From NCBI GenBank assembly GCA_010015745.1, contig ML978356.1:1-33706 (forward strand): 33,706 bases of DNA. Direction: 5' to 3'. Every line of letters begins with the position of its first letter. Within the stretch, counting starts at the first letter, position 1. This DNA comes from Setomelanomma holmii. Lineage: Eukaryota; Ascomycota; Dothideomycetes; Pleosporales; Phaeosphaeriaceae. A model generated the notes under the pieces. It worked only from the letters and a program-made list of their open reading frames with translations. It searched no databases and was not told the DNA's origin. The position numbers and the translations under genes were made by a program. Positions 22,982 through 33,353 of this stretch are shown piece by piece.

Positions 22982-25895
22982 ATGGACGACCTAGCTGGCC
23001 TTGACTGGTCTCAGTCCGCCAAAAAGCCCACCAACACCCCCGCGGCGTTTCCTGCCTACCGCCAGAGCCCCACACCGCAGCTCTCTGGTCGTTCCACGCC
23101 TCTGTCAGGCCTGTCCTCGCAGCTTTCTGGCGCTCGAGCGAGCCCAGCGACCGCATCTGCCTTCAAGCCGCCCTCGAAACCCGCAACGCCTGCAAACGAT
23201 AGCTTCGCTGGTCTCGTGTCCATCAATAGCGGAAAAGCTGCCGGCAGCAACCTCTCGCTACAGGAACGTCAGAAGCAGATACAGGAGGAGAAGCTCAAGA
23301 AAGAGGCGGAGCAGAAAAAGCAATATGATGCGACCTTTGGAGGGGCCGACTCGAAGCATTGGGACTCTCTGGGGAGCGGGAAGAGCACACCAGAGCCCAC
23401 ATCTTTTGGCGCCATCCGCCCAGCTGCAAACGTGTCTGGCAGCCAGGGACTGTCACGGGCAATCAATAAGCCTTTTACAGGCTTGGATATCAACTCGAAG
23501 CGCCCTGCACAAACACAGCCTGCGGAGGATGACATTCTGTCAGCCTTCAACTCAGCCGCTCCGGTAGACGCTTCGAGTCACTTTCCTCCTGCTGCGTACG
23601 CCAGCGGTCGAAGCACACCCGGTCTAAGTGCGGATGTATCTCGAGGTCACACGCCCCTTCCTCGAGTCTCGGCTGCCAATGCACTCGTGGACGACGATGA
23701 TGACATGTTCGGTCTGAAACAAATAGCACAAAAGTCAACCTTGGTAGCACCACCACCACCACAGACAGGCGACGGAGATGACGATATACTTGGACTGCTG
23801 GGAAAGCCTGTTTCAGAGTTTGAGGAAGAGCAAAAGATGTCTCACCAGCCGGAAGAACAGCAGACGAAGGCACGCAGCGCACCACCTGAACCTCTGAGCG
23901 ACCAGGATAAAGCGGTCGCCGAGTTGGTGGATATGGGCTTCCCATCAGATCGTTCTGCGATTGCACTGGCAACTACGGAATCCGGACTCGACGTGCAAGC
24001 GGCAATTGGATGGCTGCTGAACCAAGCACACGCAGAGGCGAAGCAGAAAACTCAAGACCGCAGTCAGGACCGCCCACGACGTAGCCCTGATCGATTCGAA
24101 GAGCACTCGAGGAGAAATGGCAGCAGACCTGGCGCAAGGAAGACGCGCGAGACCGAGCATGTCCCTGCGTGGATGAAGGGCGATGACACGCGAAGTCGGT
24201 CTGGCCAGCGCAGGCAAGACGATGGCGGACAAGACAAGGACGTTACTCAGCTTGCATCGGAGATCGGAAATACACTGTTCAAGTCCGCAAATTCGCTGTG
24301 GAAGACAGGTCGGAAGCAGGTTCAGAAAGCTGTTGCTGATTTCCAGCAAGACGGAGACCCAAACATTCCCAAGTGGATGCGAGACGCTCAGGCAGCAGAA
24401 GGGGCATCTCAGCACAGCAGAAAGCAAAGAGCTGACCACAATGCTACTGACGAAGCCATGATGCTTGAGGCTGGCGGACGTCCTTCAAAGCCATCTAGGT
24501 CCAGCGAAATGCGCCATCAGGGAGCAGACGCTCTTCCTGTGCGCCAGCGGAGAGAGCAGGATATGCCTCGCAACGGCTATCCGGATCGAATGTCATCACA
24601 GTCACCGGCGCAGCGACAGCAGCCTACAAGCTATGACAAACGACCAGCGACCCGATTGACAAGGCAGGAAGTGGAGGAGCAAAGCGCTCAAGCCTATGTC
24701 AGCCCTGCGCGTCGGAATAAGGCGACTCCACAGCCACAGCCAGATCTCTTTGCACCAGAAACCACCCCAAATACGCAACCTGCACGGCAGACACCCCCTG
24801 TCCAGTCCAGGAATCCATTCCTCCAAGCAACTCCCCGTCCAAAACTGGGAACACCAGCAAGAACACCGTCCCCACCACGGCCAAAAGCGCCCCCTCGTCA
24901 GATACCACCAGTCTCCTCGTCTGCTTTGAGTTCATCAGCTGCGGCTCGACAGAAAGGGTCGGAGGCATTCAAGCGCGGTGACTATGCCGCTGCCCATGCG
25001 GCATACTCATCTGCACTTAGCCCACTTCCATCATCGCATCCTGTCACCATTATGGTACTGTGCAATCGCGCGGTCACCAACATAAAGGTTGGGGAGCCAA
25101 AGGCGGCTATTGCGGATGCAGATGCAGCTTTGGCGATCATCGGCATTTCGAGAGGCGAAGGCGAGAAGATTGCCACAGGTGGTATGGAGGGCGAAAAGGA
25201 TATGAAGGAGTTCTATGGCAAAGCTTTGATGCGTAAGGCCGAAGCGCTTGAGAGTATGGAGAAATGGAGAGACGCCCACGAAGCTTGGAAAGAGGCAGTT
25301 CAAAACGGTGTTGGTGGTGCAATTAGTATTTCCGGTCGCAACCGTTGCGAGAAAGCGGCAAATGGAGGGAATCGCTCTGCAGCTGCACCTGCCGCAAAGC
25401 GTCCGCCCCCAGCGCGTAAGCCTGCCACTTCAAGACCTTCCGCACTGTCAGACCTCGGTGGTGGTCCTGCAAAGGACTCAGAGGCCGTGAAGCGTATGAA
25501 AGCCGCCAACGCTGCAGCCGAGAAGGCAGATGACGAGAAGTTTGCACTCACCGATCAAGTGGATGCGAAGCTTATCGCCTGGAAAGGCACGAAGTCTGAT
25601 AATTTGCGTGCATTGCTTGGATCCTTGGACAAGGTGCTTTGGCCTGAGGCCGGGTGGAATAAAGTCAACATGGGAGATCTTGTTATGCCGAATAAGGTCA
25701 AGATCATCTACATGAAGGCGATCGCGAAGGTCCATCCTGACAAAGTAAGTCGTGATCCGCAGTCAAGATAGGTTGATGCTAACGGAAGACTAGATATCGC
25801 AGTCAGCAACTGTAGAGCAAAGGATGATCAGTGCAGCGGTCTTCGCGACCTTGAACGAAGCATGGGATAAATTCAAGACAGACAATAATTTGTAG
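22982..25895 (+). CDS. SWA2: auxilin-like J-domain co-chaperone (Swa2/Aux1)
   Basis: Predicted 954 aa from exons 22982-25744 and 25794-25895 (49-nt intron, GTAAGT...CTAG, branch GCTAAC). Auxilin recruits Hsc70/Ssa to clathrin-coated vesicles and triggers uncoating. Domain order fits yeast Swa2: a long disordered N-terminal region with acidic clathrin-box-like pieces (EDDILSAF, DDDDDMFGL, DDDILGLLG); a UBA domain at about 308-352 (AVAELVDMGFPSDRSAIAL); a low-complexity middle with WMKGDD and PKWMRDAQ; TPR repeats at about 653-770 (GSEAFKRGDYAAAHAAYSSA); and a C-terminal J domain with catalytic His918-Pro919-Asp920. The intron falls immediately after HPDK, and the last exon supplies helices III/IV (VFATLNEAWDKFK). 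The upstream in-frame codon at 22958 is GTG; ATG 22982 (ACCATGGAC) is the start. Confidence 0.94.
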
Positions 25896-26440
25896 CCACA
25901 CGTGAGGCATAGTTGGATTCAAAACATTAACGTATCGCGAATGGCTTCCAAACTCTAGTAGACAAGAACAATGTCATGAACTACTTTCCCGCTGGAGATG
26001 GAGTGCGCACGTGCTTTTGTGCGACGGCGCGGCTCAAAGCTTGCAGGTGGTATCTGCAGAAAGCTGATCCCTGTAACCCCAGATATTATGTAACGTGCGA
26101 ACTGGAACTTTTCATCCGTGCAGTCATCGCCTTTCAGCTCACATACACCTGCGCATCACTGTAGTAGGCCTATTTATCAATCACGCATTCTGATACTTCC
26201 GAAGGATTGACATCGTCCATCGATCGTTATTGACTTGCAATATCTCGCCAGCTGTCTGCAGTGTGCGCGCACGAGGACGATATCATTGGACGCGTGCACT
26301 TCGAAAGGCACAAGCATATTGCACCCGCGCCTTGAGCACACCCAGACTGAGACAAAATCCAAGAGATTCCTGCTTTCGTTCCAAAAACACTCGGGAATTG
26401 AAAAGAGAAGGATACCGGGAAGCACATACGTCATACAAAA
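25896..26440. promoter_or_regulatory. auxilin 3' flank and PQ-loop gene promoter
   Basis: Tandem plus-strand neighbours. No open frame here looks coding. CACGTG cores occur in CACACGTGAGG just after the auxilin stop (about 25897) and in CGCACGTGC near 26006. No TATA box is obvious. Confidence 0.4.
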
Positions 26441-27603
26441 ATGTTTCCGCCGGCGCAAGGTCTGCGCCTGGACATCGATGCAATCAGTCAGATATTCGGC
26501 TCAATCAGCATTGCTTGCTGGATAGGTACGTATAACTTGCATCTTGTGCAACGTAACGCAGGTGAACTGATTTGCTGACCTTCACGACAGTCGTCTTCTC
26601 CCCACAAATCATCGAAAATTGGCGAAGAAGCTCAGCAGAAGGTCTTTCAGTGGTGTTCATTGTGATATGGCTCGCTGGTGACTTCTTCAACATCTTTGGA
26701 GCAGTATTGCAAGGGGTGCTGCCGACGATGATCATCCTGGCAGTCTACTACACATTGGCCGACATTGTCTTATTGCTTCAATGCTTCTGGTACAAAGGCT
26801 TCACATTGCGTGACGACTTCAAGAAGCCAGACGACGACTCGGATAGCACGGCTACTTCGCCATCAGAGCAGTCACCGCTCCTGCAACCTACGAACGGCGG
26901 CCCTACGTACGCCGCCGTCGTTGGAAATGGCCACGAAGCTGTCCGGCCACGCATCTCGGATATTGAGAGGCGCCATTCGTCGCACTCACAGAGCTCATTC
27001 CGCGAACGATATCTTTCCATCGATGGAACGCATCTTTCGCCCGTCACTCCACTCCACACCGACCCGGTGCAGAGTCATGGCGCCACACCGCCTGCGCCTC
27101 CCGCCGCCCAATCGACTCTGCAAACCGTCTGCTTCAATCTCGGAACGATTCTACTGGTCGTTGCCGCAGGCGTCTTCGGCTGGTGGCTAAGTGCCTCTCG
27201 TGCTCCACCTTCGAGAGATGATGACACACCGTCCGAGCCCTTGACATTCAACCTCTGGGGCCAAATCTTCGGCTACATTTGCGCCGCGCTATACCTCGGA
27301 TCGCGCGTTCCGCAACTCTTATTGAACTATCGTCGCAAATCTACCGAGGGCATCAGCATGCTTTTCTTCTTGTTTGCATGCTTGGGCAATCTTACGTACG
27401 TCTTGAGCATCGTTGTGTATAAGCCGAAGTGCGCAGGTGGCCAATGTAGTGCCGCCGAGACGAAAGCTATCTATGGCAAGTATATCGCGGTCAACTTCAG
27501 TTGGTTGTTGGGGAGCTTTGGAACGTTGGTGTTGGATGCTTGTGTGTTTGTTCAGTACTTCATGTATCGGAAAGAAGAGGAGAGTGATGAAGAGGACGAG
27601 TAG
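26441..27603 (+). CDS. PQ-loop vacuolar basic amino-acid transporter (Ypq1/PQLC2 family)
   Basis: Predicted 365 aa from exons 26441-26525 and 26591-27603 (65-nt intron, GTACGT...GACAG, CTGAC branch). The short first exon is needed to complete the first helix (ISQIFGSISIACWI|VVFSPQ). Two PQ-loop motifs are present, Pro33-Gln34 (VVFSPQIIENWRRSSAEGLS) and Pro269-Gln270 (SRVPQLLLNYRRKSTEGIS), within about seven membrane segments, matching the Ypq1/2/3-Rtc2-PQLC2 family that exports Lys/Arg/His across the vacuolar or lysosomal membrane. The central loop is Ser/Pro/Asp-rich and carries EQSPLL (26866-26883), an acidic dileucine signal of the type recognised by AP-3 for vacuole delivery. The C-terminus is acidic (EEESDEEDE). 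Which paralogue it matches cannot be told by eye. Confidence 0.92.
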
Positions 27604-27890
27604 ACTTTTGGATGTGCAACGATGCGTATGCAAGGAGTGTAGAATTTATCTTCGGTCTATATGCTGCTGTTCAAAAGGTTCGCACTGGAGGGCTTGGCGC
27701 TCATTTCTGGACGTGGTTGCCCCAGGGTCGTTGTGTTGTTGCGTTGTCGTGGTTCAGGCAATGTCAAGGAAGGCGCGCTAAATTGACGCGTTATCCACTG
27801 CACTTTCTTTCTCTTCACTTCATTCTCGATCCCCATTGTCTCGCTCTCCTTACGCTTCTCCGATTCCAACATATCGAATGTTTCGCAAAT

Positions 27891-29149
27891 ATGCCGGCTA
27901 CTTCACACCAGCACGCGAAGTTCACGGCAGCTTCACACAAGTACTCGAAACTCACGCCACCCAAAGCGCCACCGCATGGCTCGAAGCCAGCGGAAGGCAA
28001 GTGTCTCGTCTGCGCTGGACTGACATGATGCTTACCAACACAGATGTAGTCAACGATGCCGTCACTCGCGCTATGCCGCTGATCCGCAAAATCCCCACCC
28101 CGTTCCCGAGTTACGGCGCGGCCGAGACATCTGTGGAATGCACCTTACAATGGCTGCGCTTCAACTTTGGCGTCACTAAAAGCGCTCCTCTCTCTTTTAA
28201 GGGGAGAGTCGAGAAGCGAGTATATCACGAGGTCGTGCGAAAAGCGGAGAAAGCAGGATTATTCTCTATAGACCACTCTCTGCTTGCCAGATTTAGTAGA
28301 CCCTTTGTCCCTGTACCAGGCACTTACAAGCGCCCCGAGAATGTTCCAGGTATAGCTACCTGCTTGATCATTGTTCTCCCACTGATCATTACAGCTACCG
28401 CGGAGAAGAACATTCAACGTGTCCAAGCACTCATCCCTGAATGGCTGCCCAAATTAATGTGCCTAGGTGATGCGAGACGCTGGGCTCGAAACATCTTGGA
28501 AAAGCATGGCTTCACGTACACACCACACCCCGGTGAGTCACCATCGAAGTTTCGAAGTTTGGTCCTGACTGCGTACAGCGCGGGCAAGTTCAAGATCATG
28601 GACCATCCTGTGGGATATGGTCCACAAGCGGTCAGGCAGCCGGACGCATCTGCTACAACTATGGCGAAAGTCGAGCGGAAGCTGTCCGAATCATGGACCT
28701 CAAGCAGCGATGCGTTGCCAATAAAGGAGATAGTCAACGAGGTCTCATACGCACCATCAGTCGTGACAACTCTCAAGCACGTCGAGAGCCCATTCACCAG
28801 TCCCACTCCCACTCCCGAAATCGTCGACGTCAAAGCAGACATGCTCGCGGCACAATCCGAGATTGCAGAGCATGATGTCTTGGCCTGGACTACACCCTGT
28901 GGACAGGAAGGCTCGAGAACTGGAAGAGCAAATGGTGAAAGCGGAACAGCGACTTTGCAGCATCAGCCTCAATAATGGAGGCGTGTAAGTCACTTTCACG
29001 ACAGACTGGCTCCAGAATGTCGTACTGGATACGCTTTAGATCTGCAACGTATCAGCTATCTGCTGAGGCTTAGGGACGTTCTGTTTCCGAGCGACGTTCG
29101 AGAGGACTTCATAGTTAGATGGGAATATCTGAGATCCTCGCTCTGGTAG
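27891..29149 (+). CDS. unrecognised multi-exon gene with a GC-AG intron
   Basis: I do not recognise this family. The best model starts at ATG 27891 (exon 27891-27996), removes a 47-nt intron with the ideal GC-type donor AG|GCAAGT and acceptor ACACAG (27997-28043), then exon 28044-28349, a 45-nt in-frame intron (GTATAG...CTGAT...TTACAG, 28350-28394), then from 28395 on. Exon 2 reads like a folded protein (GAAETSVECTLQWLRFNFGV, VYHEVVRKAEKAGLFSIDH), followed by IQRVQALIPEWLPKLMCL. The 3' half is unsettled: the first frame is open to 28975, but the neighbouring frame encodes a coiled-coil-like DRKARELEEQMVKAEQRL (about 28900-28960) up to a GT|GTAAGT donor at 28985, and a further frame encodes LLRLRDVLFPSDVREDFIVR ending at TAG 29147-29149. 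Extra introns (acceptors GATTGCAG near 28867 and TATCAG near 29055) or frameshifts are needed. No signal peptide is evident. Confidence 0.6.
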
Positions 29150-29490
29150 TGCTTGGTATCATAGCTGCTAAAACATCAGAATCATCTGCTCATGTTATTC
29201 CGAGACATCTTGTAGAGCTTTCACAAAGTTGGCAATGTAATAATTGTATCTTTGCACCAGAATCACTCCAACTTACAAACAACGTGATCGAACAACAGCA
29301 TGACCTGCTTATATCATTGCACATACATCATGAACTCATCATTACACGACCCTCTACACAACATCGTAGACATGAAGAACAAGTTCGCAAGGCCAGCGCG
29401 GCGTTCTCCATTGCTTGCACAGCTTCCATCTTGAAGCTTCTTTCCTTCGGAATGATCCTTCCATTTCTCCGCACACCTCATCGCACACGC
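29150..29490. other. convergent 3' intergenic region
   Basis: Holds the 3' ends of the unrecognised gene (+) and the Mpo1-like gene (-). The plus-strand frame across 29119-29640 runs antisense through the Mpo1-like coding end and is a shadow. Nothing else is seen. Confidence 0.5.
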
Positions 29491-30174
29491 TCACTCCTTC
29501 GCCTTACCCTTAACATCCATCTTCGCAACCTGCTCCTCAATCCCCACCTCAACCTCGCGCTGCAACTTCTTATAAAATCCAAGTTTAAACAAGACCTCGT
29601 CCCACACAAACAGCGGCGCCAAAAACAACGCCTGCACTAAGTTATCCAACAACGCAGGCTTCCTGCCCTCATACTTCCCATGCCCGACGAATTGCGCGAT
29701 CCAGCTTACAATGTGTACCGCGATGGCGATCGTGTTGACTTTGCTGCGGTTGTATTTTCCGAGTAACTTGTTGGAGAGCGCGGCGAAGGACATGACGATG
29801 GGTGTGACGCTGAGGCCGGCGATATTGGGGGAGAGCAAGAGGTAGAGGGTTGAGTATGTTGCGGCGGCTAGGGTGCCCAGATTGAGGGGGAGGTTGAGGC
29901 GGGGGAGGCTAGCGGGAGCGCGGATGGGGAGGTTTGGTGTGTTTGCGCCCTGGACGTATGGGTTAGCGAGGAAGGAAAGCCAGGGGAATGGTAAGCTTAC
30001 GAAGAGGAAGCCAGTAGCTAGGAGGATGGGTACGCATGTTATATGGATGCCGACATTGGTTGGGTCGCGGTGGTATGCGCCATACTGTCTCTCTGATCAG
30101 CCTAGAGCTGTGTGCGTCTTTTGGAATGAGGTGCGTACGAAGACTAGGTTCTTCTTCAGGTCGAAGATAGCCAT
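29491..30174 (-). CDS. MPO1: Mpo1-like 2-hydroxy fatty acid dioxygenase (DUF962)
   Basis: Predicted 192 aa from exons 30174-30139, 30084-30001 and 29949-29491; introns 54 nt (GTACGC...GACAG, branch GCTGATC) and 51 nt (GTAAGC...TCCAG, branch GCTAACC), both phase 0. Yeast Mpo1 (YGL010W, 174 aa) is an ER membrane Fe(II)-dependent dioxygenase that shortens 2-hydroxy fatty acids from phytosphingosine breakdown. The characteristic N-terminal signature is complete only after splicing: MAIFDLKKNLVF|YGAYHRDPTNVGIHITCVP, with His17 and His25, plus later AIAVHIVSWIAQFVGHG and the LLDNLVQALFLAPLFVWDE helix. Several hydrophobic helices fit a multi-pass ER protein. The Lys-rich tail (KMDVKGKAKE) is compatible with ER retention, though it is not a strict KKXX signal. 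Confidence 0.93.
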
Positions 30175-31111
30175 GTTGTGTCTGGAATGGTGGTGGGTGT
30201 GTTGTATGGCGTGATGCGATCAGGCTGGTGTTGAAGGTTCCGGTCGCGAAACGATAAGCCTCCAAGATGCGGTTATGAAGCTTGGTATTTCTGGACTTCC
30301 AGACGATATAGGAGATGACCAACCTCACGATACTTTCCAGCTCTTTCTCCTTATTCCGTGCCTCATCATGCGACTGCCCATTTCACGTCTCACCCCATTG
30401 CAGTTCACTGATTGTGGTGCGTGGGCCGATAGTTGCTAGCTTCATGCAGGGCTGATGGACCGAGGCTCCAGGACACGCGATGCTGATTGGCTCCACCTTG
30501 GTTGGCTGCGAGAGGAGGCAGTCGCTCTGCACGTGCATATCAATGCACGCTAGGCGGAGGATGCGGAGGATTGTGTGGGGACGATGACGAAGGGCGGGGA
30601 TCTTTAATCCGACGACACTGGGGTATGGGTTGCGAGCTCGATTGTAACATGGTGTTGAAGTGTAACTCAGCGCCGTACTGAGTTGGGAAAGAAGGCATGA
30701 CGTATGAACCGCAAGCGTAGGAAGGAGTTCGTTAGTGGCACGGAAGCAATTGCCGTTCATCGTTATCTATGTTGACCTCAGTCTTTACTCTTTCCTCGGC
30801 ACCTACTACTATCTTGAGATACACGTCAACATTGAATTGTACCTCATGACAGAAGACCGCGGCATGAGATTTAGGGTTTGTATCATTAGGGATCGAACAG
30901 GCTACTTGGCTGATAGCATGCAGCCATCATCAGGGTATAGAGCGAAAGCATGCCCTCGGCCGAGGTCAATTCACCGCATCTCCATTCAGAACTCCTTGCG
31001 AAACCTGTCTTGTCCAACTGTTTCGCATCATCATGTAGCGAGCACCGCGAAGCTACCATTGGGTCATTATTGCACCGAGGTTGAGTCGAGAGACTCGATC
31101 AAGCTCGCCAA
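30175..31111. promoter_or_regulatory. Mpo1-like promoter and transporter 3' flank
   Basis: About 0.94 kb between two minus-strand loci. It should hold the Mpo1-like promoter and 5' UTR. No open frame here looks like a real protein and no repeats were seen. Confidence 0.45.
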
Positions 31112-33353
31112 CTAAGCCTGCTTCTCTCCAATAGGCTGGGCCTTCACATACGCATCCGGAGAGACAAGACCCTTCTTTCGAAGGATGTAGGTCTTCCAGG
31201 CATAGCTGATCTGAGCAGTGACTGAAGGGCTCTTTGGCAGGTTGCCCAGCTGATACAAGACTGGCTTAGAGAGCCCTTTATCACGCAAGATGTATGTCTT
31301 GAACCACCAGGGTAGGTTCTCTTTCACTTGGTAGCTCATGTGTCTTCGAGTCGGCACGGCAAAAATATAGTCAAGTTCCTCAAGTGTCCTACATCAACAA
31401 GTCAGCGTACGTTCAACGGTGTGCCGGTCAGCGAGCCTTACCTCTGCTTCGTCTCAGGCACCCAAAGGAAGATCATTACCAGCGCAAGGACGTTCAAGCC
31501 TGCATAGAAGCCGAATACCCCTTGTGGCTTGAACACCTTTAGCATACGCGGAAGAGTGAGCGAGATCACCGCAGCCCAGAAGTTGTTCGTCGCCACAGCC
31601 CAGGATATGCCCACCTCACGATGTGAAAGCGGGAAGACCTCGGCGGAGTAGGTGAATGGTACGGGACCTTCTCCAGGAGAGTAGAATGCGCCAAAGAGGT
31701 AAACAAAAAACGCGATGAGGCCCAAATGCGCCGGGTCCTCCTTGGGAATATAATAGTCCAAAACATGTTCGGGAAAGTGAATAATAGCAGACCACGACGT
31801 CCGAAGCTGTCTATCATCCACACAGCAGGCCAAGCGAACAAGAAGTTTACCAGACCGAATCCGAATGAGGCAATCAGGACTTCCTTCTCTGTGGCCCCGC
31901 CCTCTTTGAAGATCGTGCTCGAGTAGAATACGATGATATTGATACCGCACATCTGCTGGCCGATCATGACCACGAAGGAGGCAAGGGTCGCACGACGCAC
32001 ACGCGGAATGGTGAAAAGCTCTCCGAAGCGGGTGAAAAGGTTGCTGTTGGGGCTGAGACCGGCTTCCTTAATGAGCACCTCTTCTTGCTCGGGAAGAGCG
32101 TGGGTATAGTACAGATCGCAGGCTGCCTGGAAGGGGGTGTTGCACAACCGCAGAAACGATTGGTATGCTTTGGCGTACCTGCGCTTCTTCATCAACTATC
32201 TAGGGGACTCTGGGACGAAGGCAACGCCTAGCACAAGTGGAACAGCCGGTATGAATGCAGATCCGAGTTGCAGGCGCCATGATCTTGAGCCAGTGTTCTA
32301 TATCGCTGAATTAGCACTCTTGCCGTTAGCGAACGCTTTGACATACCATCACGCAGAGATTGGCGACGAAACCCAGGAAGATACCAAAGGCCGTCCAGAT
32401 CTGCCATGACATGACAAGGCCACCTCGGACACTGGCAGGCACCACCTCGGCTGAGAAGACGGGTACAGTCACTTCCTTTAGACCCATACCGACACCGAGA
32501 AGTACACGGCATGCGGCAAGCTGTCCCCATGATTGAGTCAAACCGGAGCCAATTGGTGCAAGAAAAGAAAATACGGCCGCGATAAAGATCGTCCATTTTC
32601 GACCAAATAATTCATTGACAGGACCCTTCAACATGCGTTAGTTCCGAGGATCATCTTGCAGACGGCAAATGCTCACGCTGATCCAGGCACAGAAGAGAGC
32701 GATTGCGACGTAAGGACATGCGTTGACGAACCCGATGATCCAGCTGTTCTTCTCGCACGTGCCCGCAGCTGTACATTCGTCGCCAGAGTTAGGGATGCCA
32801 AATGCTTGTCCAAAGGTCAAGTTTGCGCCGTTAGATCCCGTCTGATCCCAACCATGAATGGCGGCTGCAACCGAGTTCAAGATGACGGTTACGTATAGAG
32901 TCCGTGGAAGCTTGAAGCGATTGGTGAATTCTTCCCTGATTGCGAGGCGATCAGCTTCTTCGAGCTCTTCAATCTCCTCAAACAAGGTCGGATTTTGCGC
33001 GAACAGGGCGCCTTTTATGGGGAATGGCTCCTCCACCTCCAAGCCGTGCTCTTTGGCGAATGAGCGAACATCGCTGAGTAGCTGCACTTTCGGAATTCCG
33101 ATCAGAGGATTGCGGACCCTGTCACGTGAGTCAGATGGTCCAGCAGCTCACAAGCCAGAGACGTACTCTCCCTCGAGATTGGCCGTGAGCCGAGTCACAC
33201 TTTCTCGACGCTTCTGCTCATCATCGAAGACAGAGGCGCGACGCTCAGTCTCGGAGCCACTGCTGTGCCTGCTCAGCATGTCAGTACAATACAAGAGACG
33301 GCAACCCTGTTGGCTCGGGCTTACTCGATCTTGGTATCCTTAGTGTCTGCCAT
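31112..33353 (-). pseudogene. MFS sugar transporter with nonsense and frameshift lesions
   Basis: Six exons: 33353-33325, 33268-33167, 33118-32677, 32625-32347, 32297-31442 and 31388-31112; introns 56, 48, 51, 49 and 53 nt, all in phase. The product would be a 12-helix plasma-membrane sugar porter (MFS sugar-porter family, TC 2.A.1.1): IHGWDQTGSNGANLTFGQAF in the first external region, NELFGRKWTIF in loop 2-3, WRLQLGSAFIPAVPLVLG, GQQMCGINIIVFYSSTIF in helix 7, GEGPVPFTYSAEVFPLSHR and the PETK signature after helix 12. Two defects interrupt exon 5. The expected Trp codon after PESPR is TAG (32198-32196), and near 31750-31760 the frame shifts between FPNMFWT and YYIPKEDP, where the family normally has about seven more residues, implying a net loss of about 20 bp. 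Elsewhere conservation is excellent, so decay is recent or these are assembly errors. The substrate cannot be inferred. Confidence 0.85.

Noticed and set aside
23745..23766. CAC trinucleotide run
   Set aside because: A short proline-coding run inside the auxilin gene; ordinary low-complexity coding sequence, not a separate repeat element.
29119..29640. 173-codon plus-strand frame
   Set aside because: Its second half is antisense to the conserved C-terminus of the Mpo1-like protein, and its first codons overlap the end of the unrecognised gene in another frame.
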